Assembly (NCBI GenBank): GCA_032622095.1 | Contig: CP136067.1 | Coordinates: 121,059,030-121,123,029 of the forward strand | Source of the DNA: Siphonodentalium dalli | Taxonomy: Eukaryota > Mollusca > Scaphopoda > Gadilida > Siphonodentaliidae | DNA length: 64,000 nucleotides | Reading direction: 5' to 3' | Shown here: in pieces, positions 27,401-39,400 of the stretch | How the letters are laid out: each line of letters starts with the position of its first letter | Position numbering within the stretch: position 1 is the stretch's first letter | The notes under the pieces: model-generated | What the model was told of the DNA's origin: nothing | What the model saw: only the letters and a program-made list of their open reading frames with translations | Database searches by the model: none | Position numbers and translations under genes: made by a program

Positions 27401-30400
27401 GAATTTCGTTAAAAAACATTACCACAGGCAGCAATTTGGTATCTTACTCTTTGATCCTCTTTTGCATGACTGAATTGTTTAGCAACTGTACAGACATATC
27501 CCTCATCTGATAGTCACCAAACTTCATATTGATCTTCGGGCTGACAACAGGATGGGAGCTATCGAATGCTTTGAATTTTTTTTGGAAAACATTGTCGCCA
27601 GCAGTCATCTTCTATTTTGGTTTTTATATACATGTATATCTCTTCATGCGGATAGCCAGTATTACGTACGTAGGTACTTCAACTTTCCGCATGCCTGTCA
27701 TCATTTGAAATATAAAAATTTACCTGATACATGCACCCTTCAAATTTTTTTTCGTCGTATCTATTTTAATGACCCGCATGCTAATATTGATACAGATATA
27801 TTTGTCAAACATTTCTTTGTACAATATACAGGTATTTAGTTTGTAACTAAATCTAGAAATATATAATAGTAGCTGGTGGACCCGACTTCGTCCGGGATGT
27901 TCCCCTCTGATTTTCGGAGAATTGCGCGATTTAACCTTGAATTGACTATTTTAAAGGTGAAGGTCATGTCGGGGTCACGATTTGACCCGTCCAAAACACT
28001 CCCCGGATAACAGTCACGACAAAAGTACCCGTCGAAATCCGCCCGGCTTTACCCGATTTGACCTTGAATTGACAATTTTGAATGTCAAGATCAGGTCAGG
28101 GTCATGATTTGACCCACCCGAAACACCCCTGGGACAAAAGTAACAGTAGGTATCAAATTTCGTTGAAATACTTCCGTTTTACCAGATTTGACCTTGAATT
28201 GATCTTTTTGAATGTCAAAGTCAGGTCGGGATCAACATTTGACCCGTCCAAAATACTCCCTGGAAATAATTTCCCCTAGGTATCAAATTTCGTCAAATCT
28301 GTCAGGCAGTTTTCCCGGCCATAGCTAACAGACAGACAGACAGACAAATGTCCAAAATATATATTAGACTAGCTGATGTACTCGACTTCGTTCGGGCTAG
28401 TTAGGGATTTTTTTGTGATCGCCTCCATCTGGACAGTACCCAGTATATACAGCGTCTGGCCAAACTATTGTTCAATTGGTCCAGAAACATGCCTATATCA
28501 GCACGTTCGAGAACATGGTCCCACGTGAAATTGACCCGTCCATATTGCTCCCGGGATCGAAGTAGTCCTACACACAAATTTTTAGTCGGATCGGTCAAGG
28601 TCCAGAAACATGCCTATGAGCGAGGTCAAGTTGACACGTTAAATACCAAATTCGAGCAGTGTTAGAGTCTATAACTCATACACACATGCACTCATGCATA
28701 CACACATACATACATACAGACAGGTGTTTCAAAATGTATAATCGATAGCTACAACAATTCTATGGTAGATAGTTCACGGCCGACCTGATGCATGCATCTT
28801 AGTTTTCTTGTTATATATTACACAATTCTCGCCAGCAGCTGTGTGATAATTCGCTTGTTGTGCAATTGTCAAAACTACCATCTGACACGTGATCGCACCC
28901 CATCCAATCAAAAGAGAGTTTGAACCTCTGTGGAATGTACGCCCAAAATAAAAATGTGTTATTGCCACGGAGAGATACAACAAGCGGTGGAGATCGCAGC
29001 ACTCGTTAAAGGCCTACATGAGGACATAGCAGATTCGCAAAAAGAAAGAGCAGAATCGAAAATCCGTCACCATGGTCACGATGCAATTAGATTAGAGCTC
29101 CAGACAATAGACATAGCTATGCCATCAACAGTAACAACTACAACATCAACCGAAATGTCTCGATCATTTTCACCGTCAGCTTCACCATGTTATGTAATAT
29201 GTTAAACCCTTTCATGACCCCATCCAAAATTCAAAAGTGGGTTGTAGGGGAGGGCATACTGTCCTTCAAAATTTTCTTGTTCAGACTACGGCTTGCAGTC
29301 AATGTCTGCCTATAACAAGCCGCCTTGAGGACATGAGTCAGATGAGTGGTCTAAACAGTGTATGATGACTCTTTCGGTGTTAGTTAGAGATGTTAATGAG
29401 TCACATTGATTTAAATTTGATGCGCCATCAGGATTTGTGTTTTATTTTTGTTGTTTGTTTGTTTGTTTGTTTTTTGCCACAGGATAAAATCAGTTAAAAC
29501 TGTTTACAAACGTTGGTGGTTTAGATAAATTTGCGTCGCTTGCTCTTAGCGATCAGTGACTTGATGCATGGTGTTTACAGTCAGTTTGGATTTGAAGACT
29601 TTAGCGTCTGGTAGTAAGGTTAATGCTGCTGGTAATAGGTTAAATCCTCCCGGATCCATCCCCAATAAACGGAGAGATCCATGTCATGTTAGCCCCAACT
29701 GAGTGTATTCAATTCTGGAAATTTGCTGAACCTCTCTATGTTTTGTCTAAATAGTTGAGACGTACACCGAATACAATTATATCGTACAGTGACAATGCAT
29801 AATATAACACGGTAGTGCAAAGACCAGACTTCATAAATCAAATCAAGGCTGAACGTTTGTCAAATATAATCTTTGAACAACAGAAAATAGCTATTTGACA
29901 TTGGAAAGCTGTTTCATGTGAACTTAAGAGTAATCTTGAAGAGGCCGTTACCCTATGATTTTGAGTACAAGGGTACCCAAGTTAGCAAAAGTGGTCAAGG
30001 TGTTCCACTACTCCGGCATTCCTCCGGGTGGAGAACTCGTTCGACACGTAAGAACAGGGACGTGGCTAGACGGTCTCCGTTGTGGGGAGGTGGTTTATCC
30101 ACATTGGAATTTCCAATTGTACCCCTACTGAGTACGGACCTACTTCAGCGCATTAGAAGAAGACTGTCATTCATATGGGGGACTCATAAATGAGTGTCTG
30201 TGAGCCACTATATATCTCGACGTTTCGAACAATTTTAATGTATGATGTTCCAGTATAATATATAGACCATGCCATGAATCTCTACTATGGCTAGCGCCAC
30301 TAGAGATCATATATTCCACCAGTACGAAATCATGGACCTTTTTGAAGTTTTGTCAGTGAACCTTATCAAGTCGAAACAAATAACACGGGGAGTATACTTC

Positions 30401-33400
30401 TTAATGATTATCTGTTGGTTAACCCTTTACCCAACAAACCGGCCAAAACCGGCCAAATAAAACTTCAACAGCCTAAAATATCTTCGGTCTGTCTCAATAG
30501 AACCATACAAATATGGATATCATTGGAACCGGCTCCTTGACCACATTGTGATAGTTACAGTTATGCCCCGTGCCAATGCATTCTCTTTTATATGCGAGTC
30601 GACCATAGGTCGCCTCGCATATATAAGAGAATGCATTGGCCTAAAAAAAATCTTTTTTTAACACTTTTTACAATTTTTTCTTACATTCTTTAACAATTTT
30701 ATAATTTTTAATGTGTTAAGCCAATGCATTCTCTTATATATGCGAGGCGACCTATGGTCGACTCGCATATATAAGAGAATGCATTGGCACAGGGCCGTTC
30801 TGCTGGGTAAAGGGTTAATAGTGTACTTCACTATATGTGAAGGTCCCGACTCGAAATTGCATGGCTATCTGTGACTTTTGCGAGCCGATATCGCAATAAA
30901 CATTCAATTAATTACCCAGGAAAAATTCCATAATTGTAAGAAACACAAAGGAAAATCGCTCACAAAGTCACTTAAATCGTACAATATTTCCAGTTGGGTC
31001 CTTCACCACCAGTGAAGTACATTATTAAGAAACAGACAATAACAAAGAAATATATTCCCCGCGTTTTTTTTTTCTCGACTTTATAAGGTTCCTTGTCAAA
31101 ACTTCAAAAAGTTCCCAGGTTTTGTACTTGTGGAATATGATATCTACGAGCGTTATCCAGAGTAGAGATTCGTGGCATGATCTAGTTCCAGTATTGTGCA
31201 TGATAATAGCCTTTTCGTTAAGTCAGTTCCAAATATCGATAGATAATAAACAGCATTCACAATTATGAACTTTTGTACTCGGTTTTTCAACGCATTACTG
31301 GCGGATGTTTTTGTTGATTTTTTTTGTGATTTCTGAACCATGCGAATTATGGTAATTGCTATTAGTTTTCAATTTTCTCTTGCATAGTAAGCTAGAAAAT
31401 TTTCTCAGAATGCGTGGCTAAAGTTGGGTAAAATCGGACCGCACATTATAAGATTTGAACTCACAGATCTCCCGCCAGTAAGCAGGTTGATAAGAGACTC
31501 CGGTGGTTCAATGAAGAGACTACAGTAAGCCGTCGTACTGTTAAAAGGGTCTTTTGCGATTTCCACTGCTCGACACTCGCCAGGAGATCCTATCCAAGAC
31601 AACGTGCCCTCGAGAATCCCTGTCGGTGGTTTACCCGCTGCATCAACCACTGAAAGATTAAACAAAACAGTGGTTTAAAGGCCCACTTAATTTTCGAACC
31701 CCCGGATAATTTTATATAAAATATATGCCATATCTCATATATATTTTGAAGACCTCTGTTTGTCTGTATGTTTGTTTGTCTGTATGTTTGTTTGTCTGTC
31801 ATTTATACAAATCTACGATTCTCGACCGATCGGGACGAAACTTGGTACGTGTGTGTAGTTTGACCAGGCGGTCGACGTTGTCGTATTGGCGAGCCCGTGC
31901 GACGCCCGTGCAGCGCACGCGCAGACGAGATCTCGGAAACGGGTGGAGCTATCGACTTGAAATTTGGTACGTGTGTGTAGTTTGACCAGGCGGTCGTCGT
32001 CGTCGTATTGGCGAGCCCGTGCGACGCCCGTGAAGTGCATGCGCAGACGATATCTCGGAAAATGGTGGAGCTATCGACTTGAAATTTGCTATGTGAATGT
32101 ATCTTGCCCCGGATACGAATTTTATCGGGTCGCCGAGCCCGTGCGACGCAAGCTTCGCGCATGCGCAGACCAGATCTCGGAAACGGTGGAGCTATCGACT
32201 TGAAATTTGGTGTGTGAATGTATCTTGCCCCGGATACGAATTTTATCGGGTCGCCGAGCCCATGCGACGCAAGCTTCGCGCATGCGCAGACCAGATCTCG
32301 GAAACGGGTGGAGCTATCGAATTGAAATTTGGTGTGTGAATGTATCTGGTCCCGGATACGAATTTTATCGGGTCGCCGAGCCCGTGTGACGCAAGATTCG
32401 CGCAAACCAGATCTCGGAAACGGGTGGAGCTATCGACTTTTGAATAGCCCGGACAATGTCGGGCTCATCGGCTAGTTATATATATATTGAAATAAGAAGC
32501 TCCAAAACATTGTAGTATCACCTTATACGGCTTAATAAACCGAGGACATGTTGTTTTTGTTGAGATAACGACTTGTGTTCTGTGATCAAGTTTAATTATT
32601 TTCAATGGAAGGGGAATAACTCTATATCTTAAGATATAGGGTTTTTCCCCTTCCATTGAAAATACATTGTTGCATTCTGGGAGCCATAACGGGGGAAATC
32701 TTTTTATGATTTCAGCTGTTTTCTATTTCTCTGTGGGCATCTTTTGAGACGCAGACGTTTAAATGGTGATGAATTATAGTATTTCAATCATATCTTATGG
32801 CATAGATAGTTATTAAAACCGTATATCAAGGCACTATAAAAAAAACAATAATCGGTGACTCGAAAATTAAATGGGCATTTACAGATCCATAATCCAAATT
32901 AATGCTCCCAAATTACTATTTCTTTGGCTTCGGGGGTAAAAACAAATATTTGATTCGAGTCGAGGAACCCATCCATCAAAGCTCAGTCTGATCAGATGTC
33001 GATTTTAGTAATTTGTTATTTCCAGATATATGTAATTTTTGGCAGTCTGGCAAATATTCGTCAAGCCGACGGTCTCGGACCAAATTTCGGCTGAAGATGG
33101 ATAACTCTAAAATCAAGTGGCCAGATTTCTTTGAGCAAATGTTGATAAATGACACGTTTTGTGCAATTTTATAGCATAGTTGACTGTGTTTAGCATAACT
33201 TTTTTGGCAATTAATCGATTCTGATAACTGAGTTTTTTTGTATTTTTTTTTTGGAATCTGATGATATGGGGACCACCGAATCGGATTGTGTACTTTTAAA
33301 CATATTTATTGATAACCAACTGTTCACAAATATGAAGGTGGAATAAATTAATGGTTAATCTTCTACTATATATTTTGAGACTTCCGTATATATATATGTG

Positions 33401-36400
33401 TGTATATACTTTATAGAATCGAAAACGCCTACACCGATTGAGACCAAACTTCCTATCTAAGGGTAAAATCACACGGGAATGGTCGACGTCGCATTTTGGA
33501 CAAGCTCTGAGCACTCATTCTCCACTCCCAATCATCAAAATAGCCGCAAACGGCACTTCGGAGGTTAAGACATCAACGATCTTTATATTGACCGTATTTG
33601 GAGTTGTTAACCGACTAACGCTCTTTATTGCCATCGACGTTGCTAAACGGTTAACCATGCGTACGAAACTACGGACGCAAAAATGCGAAATGCATTTATC
33701 TTGATTAAAAAGCAGAATTAACGTGTTGTGTGATTCTTATGTCTGTCGTTCCTAGGAACGGGGGTTTTCAATCATACCTCTGTTAGGGACGGGTACTGCG
33801 TGTTGTGTGGAAAAAAAATGCGTGTTGTGTGATTCTTATGTCTGTCGTTCCTAGGAACGGGGGAATTTTTCATCGGGTCAGTTTTTCCACCCGATGTACC
33901 TTAAAGCATACCTCTTTTAGTGACGGGTACTACGTGCTGTGTGATTCTCATTTCTTCTTCACCTTAATCGGGTAAAATAAGGTCTAATCGGGTAAAATAT
34001 TGAAAGACCAAAAATTAAATTGAAAAATTAATCCAAAAAATTAATTTAAAAATCCAGTAAATTAAAAATACACAATTAACTCATGTTATAAACAAACAAT
34101 TAATATTAACTCATTGAAAAGAAAAAAATTAAATTAAAAAATTAATTAAAAAATTAATTTTAAAAATTAAAAATTGTCATGTTTCTGACGAACGCCGCCA
34201 GTGGCGGGCTAACCTGTTAGTGTTATATATAACAATGCACATGGTTAGTAAGTTTTTGCAAAACATACTTGTGCTCGAATGAGTTTAATGCAATGCCAAA
34301 ATAGCCATAATATAATGTGGAACATGCATACTAACATACACACTATGTACATTTGTGTGATTAAGAGGGCGCCCCATTCGTGAATTTTCAAAAAGTCTCA
34401 ATTTCAAACTAGCAATTTGAAGGAAAATATCAGTGTCCTTTAATATAATCTAAACTCTGTCTAATGTCTGCAAGAAAATAAATAATGCATTTTCCATTGT
34501 CTACTTTAGTTTTTGGTAGCCATTAAATTTTGCAGAACAATTTTTTGGAGGCAAACATTACCTGAGGACTAGTATGGTTTATAAACCCGAGGTTTATAGG
34601 GGTGATAGGAAGACAGTCAGTCGTGACTATATCACCCATAACAATATACATGAATAGTCTATTAATATTATATATATTTGTAATTGTACTTTCCATGTGT
34701 GTTTTCTTGTAAATAAACATTATCCTATCCTATCCTAAGCTAAATAATGCAGTGTGGTTTTTTTTCTCCAAATATTTCCTGTCAAGCTCTCTATCGACCA
34801 ACATATAAACAAAAATCAAACCACTTTATTTACATAATAGGAACAAATCTCTCATATTGTGAGGTGAACAGGCAATGTATATATATCTTTATTATCCTCC
34901 ATAATTGAAGATTTAGACAGATCGAGCATTATATATGCATATCATATACTGTTCGTATAAATTAACAAGTGTACAAATACATGTATAAAGTAAAATGTAC
35001 ACTTAACACAAGTGTATTTTAGAAATATCTCTACAACTTTAGAGACGTTTAGTTGTACTTAAATGGTCCAGTTCGCTTGTTCCGTTGATTATACATGTAG
35101 TTCCCGGATCTGGGCACACTGACCTGCATGGTCACCCAGGATCTCCAAAAACCGTTTATTTATAGGGTACCGAGGATCTCCAGAATATCACCCAATCAAA
35201 AAACATATAAAAGTGATACGTGAAGAAGTAATTAGATTGAGCATTTACTTTAGTAAACAAATTGTAACTCTTGAGTATTGATTGTTAAAAGCGGTATAGT
35301 GATCTCTGGGCACAAATGCATGCTCAATTCTACTTTTATATGTTCGATGGTGAATTTTATTTAGCCCTTTCATGACGGGGGCTTCCTGAAATTTTGCGAA
35401 AATCCTGTGCCAATGCATTCTCTTATATAAAAGAATATAAGAAAAAATGATAAAAAATGATAAAAAATTGTTAAAGAATGTTAGAAAAATTTATATAAAA
35501 AATGATAAAAAATTGTTAGACCAATGCATTCTCTTATATATGCGAGGCGACCCATGGTCGACTCGCATATATAAGAGATTGCATTGGCACAGGGTGATTA
35601 ATTTTGTGCCAGCTCATGGCTAACGTACACAACAATAAAAGAAGCCAAAAAATATTTGCAGTGACGCCACTAAAACAAAATATTGACATCTCGTCCAGTG
35701 TTCGAATATAAATTTCGTAAATGTGCGGTTTTGTGCGACACTTTGCTCATAACACGGGCCATATCTGCTGAAGTGTAAGTCAGCTGAAACAAGGTCGAGT
35801 TTAACCAGATTAAGAGTGAGCAATCATAAACTTGAGACAGAGAAAGTAAGGCACAAACAGCCTCACAAACAGCTATTAGCAGTCCCAGATAGAAAATGTA
35901 CGCGTTGCCCAACGAAGCAGGTTGAAAGTGAATATCATTTTATGATGAAATGTGCCGCATACCACGATTTACGTGAAAATTATTTTACTCAATTATCCAA
36001 TTGATTTCCTAAGTTTTTAGATCTTTCGGATTTTGATAAATTCTTATTCATAATGAGTAATGAGATAAAGGAAATTATTAACCCTTTGAGTGCCAGGTCG
36101 ATTTTTGTATCAACCCATATACCCTGTGCCAATGCATTCTCTTATATATGCGAGTCAACCATAGGTCGCCTCGCATATATAAGAGAATGCATTGGCCTAA
36201 CAATTGGGGTTTTTTTGTTTTTTTTTACAATTTTTTACAATTTAAAAAATTTATTCTTATATACTTTAACAGACTTATTTTGTAGGTTTAGGGCCGATGA
36301 GATCGGCCCCTGGCACTCAAAGGGTTAATATTTATGCGTCATGATCCGAGCGTTCTTTGCCAAAAGAGAAATTTACAGCCAAATAAGTAGAAGCGACAAT

Positions 36401-39400
36401 ATAGCAGATGTATATCGATAACTTCTTATGTATATAATAATTATATATTTATGTAATGTTCATGTAATTTATGTAATTATAATTGTCATTGTGCAACTAC
36501 CCATTGAGGTGTATTGCAATAAACATCTTGTATCTTTAAGGTACATTTCTATCGATAATACAATATATGACTGAATTTTGGTCAATTTGGTGGAATGAAG
36601 AAAAATAACATTACTTTGAAATACTCTCCATTTTGTTTTTGAAATTCGGCACTGTAGCTCAATTTGGAAATGGGATCATACCATAGTATACATTACAGTC
36701 CATAGAGCGATAGGGAACTCAGACAATGTATATGCTTAACTAACTGGAGGTTACCCTGAAGATGCATACACAGTTTTGGATTAATCGGATGAAAAAGTTT
36801 GGCTGTAGGGAGTGCCAAAGGATGCAGAAATACTAATAGAAAGAGTAAAATCCGAGATGGCTCCCATCTAGAAGTCAACCCCGAATATCCGTATGAAGTT
36901 TGGTGATTGATGGTACGTTCGGATTAGGGAGTTTGCCACTCGGATGCGCCGACGGATTTAGTCATACAAAGAGTAAAACCCAAGACGGCCGTTGGCGGCA
37001 ATGGTTTTCGTTGAATACGGACAAATTGTATGGCTTCCATCTAGTGGTCACCCAACATATTAATATGAAGTTTGGTGACAATGGGATGAGGGATATGTGG
37101 TCTGTAGCGTGTGGAAAAGGATTTAGTCAAGCAAAGAGTAAAATCCAAGATGGCTGCTGATGGCCATGTTTTACATCGAAAATCGCTCAAATTCGATAGC
37201 TTCTATCAAGAACATCTAAAATATGCCTGTACATTTTCCAAAAACAATTTTTCAATACATGCGGGCTGCAGGACGCGGCGATGGATTCAAATTTGAAATC
37301 CAAGATTGCTGCTGGTGGCCATGTTTTTTAACAAATTTCAAGTTTGGTGACGATCGGATTAGTGATGTAGTCTGTATGGTGTGGCAAAGGATTTAGTCAT
37401 GCAAAGAGTAAATTCCAAGATGGCTGCTGGCGGCCATGTTTTTCATAAAAAATTGTTCAAATTCGATAGCGCCTATCTAGATGTGATCCAAAACATTCCT
37501 GTAAATTTTCAAAAGAATTATCCAATAAATGATGGCTGCAGGATGGGGCGATGGATTCAAATTTAAAAACCAAGATGGCTGCTGGCGGCCATGTTTTTTA
37601 ATGAATTTCGGGGGGAAACGACTGCTGCCATCTAGAGGTCACCCCGAAGATCCAGGTGAAGTTTTGTGATGATCGGATGAGGTAGGTGGCCTGTAGGGTT
37701 TGCCAAAGTATTTATTCATACAAAGAGTAAAATCCAAGATGGCTGATGTTTTTTCAATGAAATACGGAGAAATTATATGGCTCCCATCTATAGAGGTAAT
37801 CCAAAATATGCCTGTAAAATTTTAGAACAATTCTCAAATAAATCCGGGCTGCAAGGTGTGGTGATGGGTTCAAATTTTAAATCCAAGATGGCTGGTGGCG
37901 AATTTCCCAACATATCTCTGAATTATTTAACATTAGCTATATGCATTGTATATAACACAACACATGAAGGTCCCTGCTTTCGGACACTTCCAATGACCGG
38001 CGCTTGCTGCGCAATGATCTAACCTTTGCGGACGGTCAACATGGGCAATAATAGTTATTATACGCATTCATTGCGCAAAAATGTGACATCTCTCTTATCC
38101 CAAGCTTTTGCTCGCCAACAAATTGTCACCGATCGTCGCGAATATATATGCGAACCTAACGCGAATACCATTTCAACTCCGTAAAACTAATGCGAAAATT
38201 AAAAATTAAATATGTTTTAACTGCGACAAACATAATTTATTGACAAAGGCGGGAGGGTGCCGTTTAACTTATTTTTGTTTATGGGGGTCTGGTGGGCAAC
38301 ACACTATTTTCGACTGCGTCGAAAACTTGAATGAACAGGCTATCGCGCGCTTACGCTTGACAAAGCAATTCAATTCGTACGCTTATCTCGCAAGCTCAAT
38401 GTGATCTTAATCTCAATCAAACTCACGACTTTGCCCTAATTACGGACCCCGTTTTAACCCTATCGACTATTATCGAACGAGTATAATTGTATTTCGAGAG
38501 CACGGTGTTCTCGGTTGTCGTGTCTCACATTTACCAACACCTCGGTGGGGAATCACGTGATTATGAGTTGATGGGCATCACGCATTCAAAATAGCCGAGG
38601 CGATCGCAAATGCGACCAGAAACAAGGAAAAAGATAATAAACTAGGATAATGATATATTACATAAATGTAGCATTTTGGCAGCTGCGAGCATAAGCTGCA
38701 CTATTTTTCAAACAAACTGATACTTCATTTGAGTCCAAACCACAGTTGTGTGCTCTAACATTCTGACCAAAGTTGTCAGTCGAGGGATTCTCCTAGATGT
38801 ATATATATGTACTTGGTTATTCAACGAAACTCCGACTGGCAACTTTGGTCAGAATGTTATAGAATACTAATGGGTATTTCCGAATAAATAAGGTATCAAC
38901 TTAATCAGCTTAACATACTCTACATGCCTCTATATATTTCTGCCGTCAACATCCCATTATTAGGCCATCATCATGATTGTATGCCTATGTTTAGATGTAT
39001 ATATATGTAAATATAATTCTAGATAACTTCCCTTCCACTCTGGCGTGTAGGGAAGTATTCAGAAGGGCTTCATTGTGACGGCAAAGATATATTATGCATC
39101 GGAATGTATGACTGTTTAAACGAAAATCACTTACTTTTCAAAGCCCAACTCTCCCCTTCTACCAAACTCTTTACGAAGAAGCCCATCTCTGTTGAACAGT
39201 TTTGAGATATATTCGCAGCTTTTGAGAAATAATCCAGTCTTGCTAAGGCGAAAGGAGCAAACATTGTAAGCAATTTATATCCCAGAGTGTGAATGACGCC
39301 GAAGAAGTTGACTTTTTGCAACATAAAGGCTGGATGCATCTTAACAACTTGTATGAGATCAGTTATTGGTGACCCAATATCCATCATTTTAAAACCCAAC

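Noticed and set aside
31803-32405. 200-codon minus-strand frame
   Set aside because: It lies in 110-130 bp tandem units of a mobile element; the repeated SIAPPFPRS-like phrases are repeat translation.
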